This document shows positions 41,920 to 50,603 of a stretch of 64,000 bases of DNA, piece after piece. A program made the translations under genes and the position numbers. Below the pieces are notes generated by a model that had not been told where the DNA came from, did no database searches, and was given only the letters and a program-made list of their open reading frames with translations. The stretch comes from Thiotrichaceae bacterium (GTDB lineage: Bacteria > Pseudomonadota > Gammaproteobacteria > Beggiatoales > Beggiatoaceae). The stretch is from NCBI GenBank assembly GCA_011391085.1, contig JAABRD010000027.1:1-64000 (forward strand), in the 5' to 3' direction. Positions within the stretch are counted from its first letter, which is position 1, and each line of letters begins with the position of its first letter.

Positions 41920-42330
41920 CTAGTTTCCCACATGAACCACCACCGTCCGCCACCCTCCTTGTCTGCGATGTTCCCATAGATAAATTCCTTGCCATGTCCC
42001 CAATGCCAATTGTCCATTGAGAATGGGAATCGAGAGACTCGTTGCTGTCAATGCCGCTTTGATATGGGCGGGCATATCATCGGCCCCTTCTAACGTGTGC
42101 GAATACAATGAATCACCTTCTGGCACCAAGCGATTTAACCACCGTTCCAAATCCCTTTTGGCAGAGGGGTCAGCATTTTCTTGGATGACTAAGCTGGCTG
42201 ACGTATGTTGTATAAACAGTGTGCAAAGTCCTTCGGATATACCACTCTCATGGATGTAACCTGCCACTTGAGGAGTGAAATCAAATAAGCCCTGCCGTGG
42301 CGTATGCACATTAAGGGTTTTCACTGGCAT
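41920..42330 (-). CDS. YjbQ/UPF0047 family protein
   Basis: 136 aa from the ATG at 42330; a longer open frame upstream lies inside the carbonic anhydrase gene and is rejected. Hallmarks are LCTLFIQHTSASLVIQENAD, the HTLEGADDMPAHIKAAL motif and QGIYLWEHRRQGG, which hold the conserved His and Glu/Asp residues. Family members have weak thiamine-phosphate-synthase-like activity in complementation tests; the physiological role is unclear. It overlaps the 3' end of the carbonic anhydrase gene by 10 bases, so the two form an operon. Confidence 0.92.
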   Translation of the reverse strand: MPVKTLNVHTPRQGLFDFTPQVAGYIHESGISEGLCTLFIQHTSASLVIQENADPSAKRDLERWLNRLVPEGDSLYSHTLEGADDMPAHIKAALTATSLSIPILNGQLALGTWQGIYLWEHRRQGGWRTVVVHVGN

Positions 42331-42860
42331 AACGATTCTCTCTGATGTCGTTGGCCCAATTCTACATAATAGTTGGCCAAATAAGCAAAATATTCCATTT
42401 CCGAAGGGGTGACAGGTCGAATTTTTTCGACTGGGCGGCCTCGCCACAAGTAGCCACTGTCTAAAACTTTTTTAGGGGGCACCAGACTCCCAGCGGCAAG
42501 TAAAGTGTAAGGCTGTAACATCACCCCGTCAAGTATAATCGACCCAATCCCAATCAGGCAATGATGTTCTATCGTGCAAGCATGTAAAGTCGCTTGATGG
42601 CCCACTGTCACTTCTTCACCAATCACCAATGGATAGCCCGGCGAATACCGTCCTTCATGGGTTACATGTAGCACCGTGCCATCTTGAATGTTGGTGCGGG
42701 CGCCAATTGTAATACGGTTAATATCCCCGCGTGCCACTACCATGGGCCACACAGAAGCATAATCACCTATAGTTACCTCACCAATGATGACAGCCAGTGG
42801 ATCCACATAAGCTGTCAGCGCGACAGAGGGTAATAAATTTTCAAATTTGCGGATAGGCAT
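42321..42860 (-). CDS. gamma-carbonic-anhydrase-family protein (YrdA-like hexapeptide-repeat)
   Basis: 179 aa, left-handed beta-helix from I-G-x4 hexapeptide repeats (EVTIGDYASVWPMVVARGDI then RITIGARTNIQDGTVLHVTH). The metal-ligand type His residues appear as VLHVTHEG, TVGHQATLHACTI. Family members include gamma-carbonic anhydrases and metal-binding homologues without activity; catalysis here is uncertain. It heads a two-gene operon with the YjbQ-type gene. No Shine-Dalgarno is obvious; start MPIRKFENLLPS fits the family. Confidence 0.9.
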   Translation of the reverse strand: MPIRKFENLLPSVALTAYVDPLAVIIGEVTIGDYASVWPMVVARGDINRITIGARTNIQDGTVLHVTHEGRYSPGYPLVIGEEVTVGHQATLHACTIEHHCLIGIGSIILDGVMLQPYTLLAAGSLVPPKKVLDSGYLWRGRPVEKIRPVTPSEMEYFAYLANYYVELGQRHQRESLCQ

Positions 42861-42917
42861 AGTAATTGCATTAAGCTAAACTAAATAGAAATGACGTTCA
42901 CAGTGAAGTCCTAAAAA

Positions 42918-42950
42918 GATTTGACAACTTTTGAAAAATTGTCAAATCTC
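42918..42950. repeat. GATTTGACAACTTTT hairpin, copy 1
   Basis: GATTTGACAACTTTT-GAAAAATTGTCAAATC, nearly the same as 53379-53411. Both are in spacers next to gene starts rather than after stops, so it is more likely a repeat than a terminator. Confidence 0.6.
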
Positions 42951-43016
42951 ACGACTCTCAAATGAAGTTGCTGTGAATTGATTTTCTCAAACATTTTAAA
43001 AGCTCTTCTACTCATT

Positions 43017-43826
43017 ATGATGACGCAAACCTATACAGTAAGACAAGATAATACCTTGCATAATGTTACCCAACAGTTCTATAACGATGCTAACAAACAT
43101 CCCCTCTTGTTAGACCGTAACGCTCTTCTCAAATACCCTGAGAAGGCGGAAGAGAGATGGGGGTTACCAGAATGGGACAATTTGCAAGAAGCGGGTTTTT
43201 ACCTGGATTTACGGTCTTATCACAACGCCTTTATAGACGGCGTGCGGTGGCGCTTAACTCAAGCGGGCGTTGAGATTGAAGGGAGTGGTACGGAGAGAAG
43301 CAACAATCCTGCTATCGTGACCAAAATTTGGGAAAACTATGCCCCCGTTATCAATCGCTGGGCCGAATATTATGACATCCCTTGCGTGTTGATTGTCGCT
43401 ACGATTGCCACCGAATCACATGGCAGTCCTAAAGCCTTGAAGATTGAACAAGGCTATATGTCGGACGTAGCGACGCCCCACCGTATCAGTGCGGGATTGA
43501 TGCAAACTTCCTTATTTACGGCGCGTTCCACACTTCAGAAAAGCGCCATTGACCACACTTGGTTATTTAAAGCGAACAACTCGATTCAGGCGGGGACCAG
43601 TTATCTTGCCGAACAACGTGCATTGACAAATTTGGATCCGCCTAAAGTGACTTGTGCTTATCGGATGGGAGACATCTATTATGCCTCCACTCCAGAGAAC
43701 CGTTGGAAGATATTACAAATGTTAAACCACTGTGATCGATTTGTCAAGTGGTTCAACGACGCCGTAGTCGTTCTAGCAGAACATCCTCTTACGCCAAGCG
43801 TTCCGTATGAACATTATTTTATATAG
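43017..43826 (+). CDS. lytic transglycosylase-like protein with LysM-like N-terminus
   Basis: 269 aa from the ATG at 43017; the ATG at 43020 is equally possible, and a TTG at 42978 would add a short hydrophobic leader (FSNILKALLLIM) that could act as a signal peptide, which such an enzyme would need. TYTVRQDNTLHNVTQQFYND (about 3-22) resembles a LysM repeat. The SLT-type domain (about 105-250) has ATIATESHG with the catalytic Glu, SAGLMQTSL and an AGTSYLAEQ region, then AYRMGDIYY. It probably cleaves peptidoglycan strands. No clear RBS; the start choice is uncertain. Confidence 0.72.
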   Translation: MMTQTYTVRQDNTLHNVTQQFYNDANKHPLLLDRNALLKYPEKAEERWGLPEWDNLQEAGFYLDLRSYHNAFIDGVRWRLTQAGVEIEGSGTERSNNPAIVTKIWENYAPVINRWAEYYDIPCVLIVATIATESHGSPKALKIEQGYMSDVATPHRISAGLMQTSLFTARSTLQKSAIDHTWLFKANNSIQAGTSYLAEQRALTNLDPPKVTCAYRMGDIYYASTPENRWKILQMLNHCDRFVKWFNDAVVVLAEHPLTPSVPYEHYFI

Positions 43827-43844
43827 AGGAGAGAGGAGAGTGGA

Positions 43845-43919
43845 CAGTGGACAGTGGATAGCGGCTTTAGTGGATAGTGGATAGCGGCTTTAGTGGATAG
43901 TGGATAGTGGATAGTGTCA
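43845..43919. repeat. GTGGATA heptamer run
   Basis: Consecutive GTGGACA/GTGGATA units with two GCGGCTTTA interruptions, between the convergent ends of the transglycosylase and kinase genes; here the run follows stop codons rather than leading a start. Confidence 0.75.
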
Positions 43920-44792
43920 CTATTCACTGTTCAACAAACCCATCCTCCCACACTTCTCCCCCGCCAGTTGACAAGCGTGATGTAACGCCACTTCCAAATC
44001 TTGCTGACGACATAAACTATCAATGATGCCAGCATTGAACGTATCGCCTGCCCCCAACGTGTCTATCACCTGGGGAGGCGGATAAGCCGGACTATGTAGC
44101 AACCTACCCTCACTTCCTAACGCATACCCTCCCTCATCACCCCACGCACACACGCAACTCCAGGAGTTCAAAGCGTAGCTTTGTCGCATCGCCCGCAAAA
44201 ACGTCGGCGCGTCAAAATACCCCTGCGACATCGCAAATCCTTTGGAGAACAATAATATATCTGCATACCCAAACAACGCTTCAATCCCCACTCGCGGCTT
44301 TTCTATCTCTACCGAAACCGGCAAGTTTGGATAACACGAACGTACCCGTTGCAACATCTTCACCGTCTCCTCTACATTCCGCCCTTCAAAATGAATCCAC
44401 TCAAAAGACGATAAGTCAATTTTCTCAAAATCTGCCCAACTAAATTCTGGCAGGTCTCGATAATGCACAATCGTTCGTGACCCATTGCGTTGATTTAACA
44501 AAATATAAGACGTTGGCACCGTCCCTTCTGACAGAATGCGACAAGGACCAATATCAATTGCAAACAGGGCCAGGTCCGCTAAAATTCTCTTCCCTTCCGG
44601 CGACTCCACACAGACGCCTCCCCAACTACAACGATGTCCGAGTTGGCTTAACATCACCAACGTATTGGTAGCGTTTCCACCCCGACAAATTCGTTGCTGA
44701 ATCGCCCGCACCTCAGTATCCTCTTGGGGATAATTTTCTACCGTGTTAATAATATCTAAAGTGGCAATGCCAATAGCTAAAATAGAAGACAT
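43920..44792 (-). CDS. PfkB-family sugar kinase, ketohexokinase-like
   Basis: 290 aa from the ATG at 44792 (MSSILAIGIATLDIINTVEN). PfkB motifs: GGNATNTLVMLSQLGHRCSW near the N-terminus and the C-terminal DTLGAGDTFNAGIIDSL with catalytic Asp. VCAWGDEGGYALGSEGRLLHS and PAYPPPQVIDT are closest to ketohexokinases (fructokinases). A stretch of about 10 residues just before VCAWG (around 199-209, SYALNSW) is encoded by half of the CAGGAGT/CAAAGC hairpin family (44159-44184), so a mobile element has become part of the protein in frame. The sugar substrate is inferred. Confidence 0.85.
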   Translation of the reverse strand: MSSILAIGIATLDIINTVENYPQEDTEVRAIQQRICRGGNATNTLVMLSQLGHRCSWGGVCVESPEGKRILADLALFAIDIGPCRILSEGTVPTSYILLNQRNGSRTIVHYRDLPEFSWADFEKIDLSSFEWIHFEGRNVEETVKMLQRVRSCYPNLPVSVEIEKPRVGIEALFGYADILLFSKGFAMSQGYFDAPTFLRAMRQSYALNSWSCVCAWGDEGGYALGSEGRLLHSPAYPPPQVIDTLGAGDTFNAGIIDSLCRQQDLEVALHHACQLAGEKCGRMGLLNSE

Positions 44793-45254
44793 CAGATAAC
44801 TCTCCAAATAAGTAAGTGTACATAACCAATCTGCTATAATGAAAAGTATTTTATACAATACTTCGGACAGTTTTTTACTCTCTTAAATAAAATCAAAGGG
44901 TTACGAAACGGGTACCCGTTTCTTAACCGATTGAAATATAAATAAATTTTAAAAATCTGTTCGAACTATTGATTTATACAGAATTTCTGGTAATCATGTT
45001 ATAGTGATATTCATTAGTGGTAAAATGTGAGATCAAATAGGATATTTAGATTTCATGATAGCCTATAGATAAGTAGTGAAGCAGAAATTTTCTGGTATAA
45101 TGACGCCCTTACCCTCACCCCCGGCCCCTCTCCCTCTGGGAGAGGGGCCGGGGGTGAGGGCGACGATTGAAAATACCGTAAAATTTCTGCTTCAGTACTT
45201 ACCATGTTTTCTGCTTCACGTCACACATTAATTTAACACAACTCAACTATTATT
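44793..45254. repeat. AT-rich spacer with two palindromic elements
   Basis: GGTTACGAAACGGGTACCCGTTTCTTAACC at 44899-44928 is an almost perfect palindrome. An element at 45071-45200 has 20-base inverted ends (AAGTAGTGAAGCAGAAATTT and AAATTTCTGCTTCAGTACTT) around an inner hairpin CCCTCACCCCCGGCCCCTCT and its inverse. The remaining part is AT-rich and may hold the promoters of the kinase (minus) and protease (plus). No gene. Confidence 0.7.
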
Positions 45255-46526
45255 ATGACCCCTCTAAATTTCAAACGCTGTTTAAACATTGTTAGCCTCC
45301 TCCTGTTAACCACTCCTGCCACCCTTACTGCGACTCCTCCAGATCCGACCGCAGGGCAACGTTCCGTGCGAATCATTGGTGGGCAACCCGCCGAACCTGG
45401 GGATTGGCCTTGGATAGTGTCCATTAATCTCTCCAGCGACAATTCTGTGCGTTGTGCAGGGAGTCTCATTCATCCCAATTGGGTGTTGACCGCGGCCCAT
45501 TGTTTGGATGATAAGGACAACGGCATCGTCAAAAAGGAAGACCTCTTTGTGGTGGTTGGATTGTACAAGCAAAGCAATATCGGAACGGAAGGCGAGAAAA
45601 TCGAAATCAAGCAAGTGCTTCAACATCCTGATTGGCACAATGCAGATTCTTATAATTGGCCCGATATTGGCTTGTTGGAATTGGCCACCCCTTCCAAACA
45701 ACCTCCTCTAACCTTGATAACTCAAGACAGCCCGGCCACTGCACCAGGTCAACTTGCCACCGTCATGGGATGGGGAAAAACGTCATTGGAGTTTGCCAAC
45801 AAAGGTTCTGATGTCTTGCAAGAAGTGGAATTGCCCATTGTGTCTGATGAAGTATGTAAACAGGCTTACATCGATGAGGAACCGATTCTCAAGACGATGG
45901 TTTGTGCCGGCCTGAAAGAGGGTGGCAAAGACACTTGCTTGGGTGATAGCGGTGCGCCACTGGTGGTTTGGGAAGATTCGCAGTGGAAACAATTGGGGAT
46001 TGCCAGTTACGGAGGTAAACAAGATGGCCCCGACTGCGCGGGTCCCGATGCGTATGGAGTCTATAATCGTGTCTCTGCATTCATGGATGTGATTAACCAA
46101 TACGTGACGATTTCTACTACACCCACCACACCTCCCACCACACCTCCTACCACCACACCTCCTCCCACCACACCTCCCACTTCCCACCCTTCTTTTACGG
46201 GCGCCGTGGACTATGATGGAATCTGGCAATCAGAAGCCACCCCTAATACGTTCTTCATGCTAAGAAGATTTGGTTATGCGTTGACGGTGGTATTGTTGCA
46301 TGACAATGGCCAAAGTTGGCACCCCCTTGTCGGTGCTGTGGGACCTGCCAAGACCATCATATCCAGTGCCTCTATCTCCCCCATAGAAATGACTGCAGAA
46401 TTTCAGCCACAGTCTTCCAAGGAAGCGATCTTGACTATCACGGCTTGTACACCTAAATCGGACCAACCTCAAGCGAAATGTCCCTGGACGGTGGGGACGC
46501 AGATGGAATTGAAGAAGACGTTTTAG
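45255..46526 (+). CDS. secreted trypsin-like serine protease with C-terminal beta domain
   Basis: 423 aa. A signal peptide (cleavage near LTATP, about 27) is followed by an activation site RIIGGQPAEPGDWPW. The S1 triad is intact: His in VLTAAHC (about 76), Asp in DIGLLEL (about 138) and Ser in CLGDSGAPLVVW (about 238). A Pro/Thr linker of PTTPPTT units (about 287-312) connects to a C-terminal domain of about 110 residues (VDYDGIWQSEATPNTFF...) with a Cys pair, probably a binding module. It is of the chymotrypsin family, uncommon in ordinary gammaproteobacteria but frequent in multicellular ones. Exported, perhaps zymogen-activated by cleavage before IIGG. Confidence 0.9.
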   Translation: MTPLNFKRCLNIVSLLLLTTPATLTATPPDPTAGQRSVRIIGGQPAEPGDWPWIVSINLSSDNSVRCAGSLIHPNWVLTAAHCLDDKDNGIVKKEDLFVVVGLYKQSNIGTEGEKIEIKQVLQHPDWHNADSYNWPDIGLLELATPSKQPPLTLITQDSPATAPGQLATVMGWGKTSLEFANKGSDVLQEVELPIVSDEVCKQAYIDEEPILKTMVCAGLKEGGKDTCLGDSGAPLVVWEDSQWKQLGIASYGGKQDGPDCAGPDAYGVYNRVSAFMDVINQYVTISTTPTTPPTTPPTTTPPPTTPPTSHPSFTGAVDYDGIWQSEATPNTFFMLRRFGYALTVVLLHDNGQSWHPLVGAVGPAKTIISSASISPIEMTAEFQPQSSKEAILTITACTPKSDQPQAKCPWTVGTQMELKKTF

Positions 46527-46529
46527 TGG

Positions 46530-46645
46530 CACGTTTCCCGGCTGAAGCCTCTAGTCCCGGCCCGGCCAATAAATCATGCGGGACTAGAGGCTTCAGCCGG
46601 TGGCAGGGGCACGTTTCCCGGCTGAAGCCTCTAGTCCCGGTTGCG
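46530..46645. repeat. CGGCTGAAGCCTCTAGTCC hairpins, duplicated
   Basis: GGCACGTTTCCCGGCTGAAGCCTCTAGTCCCGG occurs twice (about 46529-46561 and 46608-46640), with one inverted GACTAGAGGCTTCAGCCGG between (46583-46602). It fills the gap between the convergent ends of the trypsin-like and methyltransferase genes. Confidence 0.75.
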
Positions 46646-46651
46646 TGACGG

Positions 46652-48262
46652 CTAGTCCTGATTTTTCATCAAAAAACCCTTCCGCGCCAGCGTCTGTAAA
46701 CCTTCTTCGATATAGTTTACTAAAAATTTTTGTAACTCTGCCCGGTCTATGTCACTCGTCATCTTTTTATCGCCCCCTTGGTAGAGAAGCAATTTGCCTT
46801 CCTCTATGCGTTTCCATAAGAGGTCTAACAAATCCTGACGATTGCGAGTCCCGTCCAAATAGCCCAACAGGTCACCTGTGGCAAAGTCCAGTTGAATGGT
46901 TTCATGGCGCAAGTTAGGCACTTCGTGACTGTCGCGACTGATTAATCTAGCCAATGGACTGGCTAATGGAGAGTCACTGATGTGGGTGGTAAATTGCGGT
47001 GGATAAACATGCAGTTCGATAATCTTTTTCAGGTGAAATTCCAGTAGCAGGGTTTTCACTTCTTGAATATTGTCAGGGGACATGATAGTGAGGTAAGTCG
47101 CTTTATCCACCTTGCGCAGGGATTTCTTGATGGTTTGGAGAATCTCCACAAAGGTGAGACACTGTGGCCAAACTTCTCCCAACGCGAGACAAACGGCTTT
47201 CAACAAGGGGGAGGCGATGGAAACAACGGCTTCGCCGGCGGCATTCATAAATTTTTCTAACCCTTCATTGACCACCGCTTCGTCAGGTATCGAGGTAGCT
47301 TGAATAAATTGTGGCGAGGCAGGTTTGAGGGAGGAGGCGAGATAGAATTTGTCAAGGTCCTGGGGGTCTAGTGTGCGGCGCACTGGTAGTCCAAGGTGAC
47401 ATAAAAGGGTTTCACGAAACGAGTTATTGCGTAGGAAATCCAAGTATTGTTCTTTTTCTATCACGTCGAGACCAAACGTATTGGTCTCGTGAGACAAAAA
47501 TTTTTCTAGGGAGACAAAGGGTTCTTTGGCATCCGTGACATATTGTAAGCCATGATGTTGTGCTTGCGCAATCAACTCGTGGAAAAACACCGGATCGTTG
47601 TCTTCCTCCAAATATTCATGGAAGAAGTAATTTTCTTGCAATTGACTAACGCGATCCAGTTCTTTGCGTAATGAGAGACTGTAGGAATCAAATTTGTCCT
47701 TGATGGAGTGAATCAGAAATTGGAGGAATCTCTTAGCCTCCTCTAACTTATCCTTGGGTGCGTTTATTTCAAGAGTGCGATATAAAATCATCTCACGTAA
47801 CGCACGATTGGCAGACCAGCCGGGGTAAATGTTATAACTGACATACGCAATGCCATTGGGTTGCAAATGTTGGGAACAAATTTGCAACAGTTTTTCGCGC
47901 ACCAGTGGAGGGACCCAGGAATAGACGCCGTGGGCAACAATGTAGTCAAATTGACCCAGTTGAGGGGTGATGTCTAAGATATTTAGGTGTTGGAGGACAA
48001 TATTTGTCAATCCCAAGTCACGAATATTTTGTTGCCCAGTTAGAATTTGTTGGGCGGACCCGTCGATGCCTAAAAATTGTCCATGGGGAATGGTTTGGGC
48101 CATTGCCATCGTGTTCACGCCACTGGCGCAACCCAGTTCGAGGACTCGACAGGTGGGGACAGGAGGAGGTTGCAGACCAAAGAGAGTGGCTAAAGTGGCC
48201 AAGTGATTGGGTTGTGTGTGTTGGTAAATGTGTTTGGTGTAAGGGATGTGATCGTAGGTCAT
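46652..48262 (-). CDS. class I SAM methyltransferase with methyltransferase-regulatory domain
   Basis: 536 aa from the ATG at 48262 (MTYDHIPYTKHIYQHTQPNH); upstream in-frame codons read into a spacer. Motif I VLELGCASGVNTMAMAQ (about 42-58) and FLGIDGS bind AdoMet, with IVAHGVYSWVPP as the post-motif region. The middle (about 215-300) fits the regulatory domain found in this family (PF10119-type), and the C-terminal part (about 390-530) is the usual accessory region ending IEEGLQTLARKGFL. Substrate unknown; family members methylate proteins or small molecules. It is the last gene of a minus-strand block of defence-like genes. Confidence 0.82.
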   Translation of the reverse strand: MTYDHIPYTKHIYQHTQPNHLATLATLFGLQPPPVPTCRVLELGCASGVNTMAMAQTIPHGQFLGIDGSAQQILTGQQNIRDLGLTNIVLQHLNILDITPQLGQFDYIVAHGVYSWVPPLVREKLLQICSQHLQPNGIAYVSYNIYPGWSANRALREMILYRTLEINAPKDKLEEAKRFLQFLIHSIKDKFDSYSLSLRKELDRVSQLQENYFFHEYLEEDNDPVFFHELIAQAQHHGLQYVTDAKEPFVSLEKFLSHETNTFGLDVIEKEQYLDFLRNNSFRETLLCHLGLPVRRTLDPQDLDKFYLASSLKPASPQFIQATSIPDEAVVNEGLEKFMNAAGEAVVSIASPLLKAVCLALGEVWPQCLTFVEILQTIKKSLRKVDKATYLTIMSPDNIQEVKTLLLEFHLKKIIELHVYPPQFTTHISDSPLASPLARLISRDSHEVPNLRHETIQLDFATGDLLGYLDGTRNRQDLLDLLWKRIEEGKLLLYQGGDKKMTSDIDRAELQKFLVNYIEEGLQTLARKGFLMKNQD

Positions 48263-48293
48263 GGAGAATGAGTGAAAAATGAATAGTAAATCA

Positions 48294-48360
48294 CACTGGA
48301 GCGTAATAAGAATTATTGCGCTGTGCGCCATTGCGCAATAATTCTTATTGCGCTCCAGTG
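48294..48360. repeat. GCGCAATAAGAATTATT hairpin element, complete copy
   Basis: CACTGGAGCGTAATAAGAAT... and the inverse ...ATTCTTATTGCGCTCCAGTG enclose a CTGTGCGCCATTG loop; ends match over 26 bases with one mismatch. Same family as 30283-30343 and 59667-59697. Confidence 0.78.
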
Positions 48361-48414
48361 AAGGTGTACAAATTTATGGGAATGTTACTGTGTATGCGAT
48401 TAGGAACTTTAAAA

Positions 48415-50139
48415 TCAAGAAGAATGAACTTCCCCATTGATTTTCAACTGAATCACTTCCAAACTGTCCAGACCTTCATTGTCCACCACTTTGACCGCAA
48501 TGATGTGACTCCCCGGTTTGAATGTCTCCGTTTGGGTGCCCTCTTTATCAATCATCACGTCGGCTTTAAAACCGTCTGGTTGCTGGTAGCTGAAATCCCA
48601 TGCATAAAATTCTATGCCTACGTCCGATTCGCCTTGGGCAACCAATTCAATTTCGTGTGATCCTTTGCTATCCAATCCTAAATCATTCAGTTTGACGGTT
48701 AACTTAGGTTTCTTGGCAATGGGGACGATGTCATCCACCCTGACTAACTCGATGAGGAGGTTTTCTTCATTCTTGAGGCGGGCCACTTCTTGAATGGCGC
48801 CTTTGCCAAAGCTAAAGGCAATCAAAATGCCCACGGGTAGCCGTTGTTGCACCTGTTGATCAAAGCGTTTGCTATCAAAGCGTTTACAGGCGGATTGAAA
48901 GTTGTCAATCACATTGCGTCCGACGTTATCAGAACGTTTGACTTGAATCGGCAAACCGTCTTTCGTGCGTCCATCTAGCCCCAAATCACTGCGTTGTTTG
49001 GTATTTGCCACGCCTCCATATTGTTGAATAATCCAGGTTTCAAATTCGAAAGCGTTGGAATAGCGCAAGGTGTCATAATCGTATTTATGCAGTTGCACCA
49101 CAAAAGGTTTGGAGAACAAATCTTGTTGCTTCTGCAACCGCATTTCCGACACTTTGATCGCCTGCACCGATTGGTCAATGCCAATCCATTGACGTTTCAA
49201 TCGATCTGCCACCGCCACAGTGGTGCCTCCTCCCACAAATGGGTCTAACACGGTATCCCCTTCGTTGCTGGCGCATAAGAGAATACGTTCCAGAAGGGCT
49301 TCGGGTTTTTGAGTGGGGTAGCCGATGCGTTCTCTAGCTTGTGATTGAACAGGTTTTATATCTGTCCAGTTATCACCTATAACGACACCTTTCGACTTGT
49401 TTAAATAGCGTTTAACTCTTGGAGTGCCTTTACTCGACCAAACTATATAGTTATGGTTCTCCAATAACTCCAATTTTTCTAAAGTTGTTAGCTTCTTACA
49501 CTTTTCAGCACCAACAAGTTCGGTAATAATTTTGTTTGGTACTGCCCAACTCCTACCGATATTAGCTGGATGATACCCTTTAAATTCCGGATCCTTAGGA
49601 TTCCTTTTTGGACCAGTCAAATCACCAGACATCCAAATGCCTCTGTCATCTTCATTTTTATAAAACCCGTTTTTGTATTCTTCAGATAATTCGGCAAAGA
49701 TTGCATTATAACTATGCTTTTCGGATTTTCCATAATAAAAAATATGGTCTGTCAAACTTGGCATTTTCTTTCGGGTATCATTGTGGGCGTTGGTTCGTTG
49801 CCAAGTGATTTCATTTTTAAAATTCTCATAACCAAACACCTTATCCAAGATGTACACCCGAATATAAGCATTCGCGTGCCAATCACAATGCAGGAAAATC
49901 GCCCCCGTCGGTTTCAACAACCGGTGCATTTCCAGCACCCGGTCTTTTAACCAGGCAACATAATGGTCAATGCCACCAGACCAACGGTCTTGAAAACTTC
50001 GAATTTCACCGGCGTCTCCCCAAATAACTTCATAGTTGCGATTGGAGAAGAAGGGGGGATCGAGGTAAATGAGGTCGATACTATTGGATTCCAAATTCCT
50101 CAAAATCTCTAAATTGTCACCCAGGATGAGTTGATTCAT
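48415..50139 (-). CDS. DNA methyltransferase fused to an Mrr/PD-(D/E)xK-like nuclease and a C-terminal Ig-like domain
   Basis: 574 aa. Methyltransferase part: GDNLEILRNLESNSIDLIYL, catalytic DPPF (27-30), and AdoMet motif DPFVGGGTTVAVADRLKRQW near 295-315 (beta order). It is followed (about 360-440) by a nuclease-like region: FETWIIQQYGGVANTK then SDLGLDGRTKDGLPIQVKRS, whose D...QxK pattern fits a PD-(D/E)xK active site. The last about 100 residues (KLTVKLNDLGLD to IIAVKVVDNEGLDSLEVIQL) look like an Ig/cadherin-like beta sandwich, unusual in a cytosolic restriction enzyme. It may be a one-protein restriction-modification enzyme. It lies in a defence-like block. Confidence 0.83.
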   Translation of the reverse strand: MNQLILGDNLEILRNLESNSIDLIYLDPPFFSNRNYEVIWGDAGEIRSFQDRWSGGIDHYVAWLKDRVLEMHRLLKPTGAIFLHCDWHANAYIRVYILDKVFGYENFKNEITWQRTNAHNDTRKKMPSLTDHIFYYGKSEKHSYNAIFAELSEEYKNGFYKNEDDRGIWMSGDLTGPKRNPKDPEFKGYHPANIGRSWAVPNKIITELVGAEKCKKLTTLEKLELLENHNYIVWSSKGTPRVKRYLNKSKGVVIGDNWTDIKPVQSQARERIGYPTQKPEALLERILLCASNEGDTVLDPFVGGGTTVAVADRLKRQWIGIDQSVQAIKVSEMRLQKQQDLFSKPFVVQLHKYDYDTLRYSNAFEFETWIIQQYGGVANTKQRSDLGLDGRTKDGLPIQVKRSDNVGRNVIDNFQSACKRFDSKRFDQQVQQRLPVGILIAFSFGKGAIQEVARLKNEENLLIELVRVDDIVPIAKKPKLTVKLNDLGLDSKGSHEIELVAQGESDVGIEFYAWDFSYQQPDGFKADVMIDKEGTQTETFKPGSHIIAVKVVDNEGLDSLEVIQLKINGEVHSS

Positions 50140-50234
50140 AGTTAGATATTTCTAAATGGGAAGATAATAAAGTTTGGGACCAGGCAGGGGCGGAGAAATT
50201 GTGTGACTCACCTTACCTGACTGGTTATACAAAA

Positions 50235-50603
50235 CTAGGATTTGAATTTCAAATAATACGTCTCCACTGTTGCCAAAATCCGTTGAACTTGGGTGAGTGA
50301 CTTGCGTGCTTCATATTGGGTAAATTTAACCGATAACTGATAATCTGCCCGGTGCCGTAAAATTTTGGCCTGTTCCAATTGCCTTCCCAATTTTTGCAGA
50401 CCGTTATCTGAATGAGAGAGTAATTCAGCAATGATTTTCTCGTGAGAATCTCCTACTATTCCCTGTTTGGGTAATTTTTCTAAGAGAGTCTTGCAAACAT
50501 GAAAAGCACAGTAATACCCACGACTGGCCGCATTTCTGTAGTCAACCTCTTGACGACCTTGAACACTTTGTTGTGCTGAACTGAGAAAATCTTTGGCATC
50601 CAT
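50235..50603 (-). CDS. HEPN-domain protein
   Basis: 122 aa, all-helical. HEPN family features: FLSSAQQSVQGRQEVDYRNA, then ASRGYYCAFHVCKTLLEK and a C-terminal ILRHRADYQLS. The Rx4-6H RNase motif of toxic HEPN proteins is not clearly complete (RHRADYQ lacks the final His), so catalytic activity is doubtful. Its ATG directly follows the TAA of the upstream gene with no gap, so the two form a coupled pair. It may be a toxin-antitoxin component, with the upstream gene as partner rather than the usual MNT nucleotidyltransferase. Confidence 0.78.
   Translation of the reverse strand: MDAKDFLSSAQQSVQGRQEVDYRNAASRGYYCAFHVCKTLLEKLPKQGIVGDSHEKIIAELLSHSDNGLQKLGRQLEQAKILRHRADYQLSVKFTQYEARKSLTQVQRILATVETYYLKFKS

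Noticed and set aside
45783-46229. 148-aa antisense frame in the trypsin-like gene
   Set aside because: Its Gly/Arg/Cys repeats are the complement of the Pro/Thr linker.
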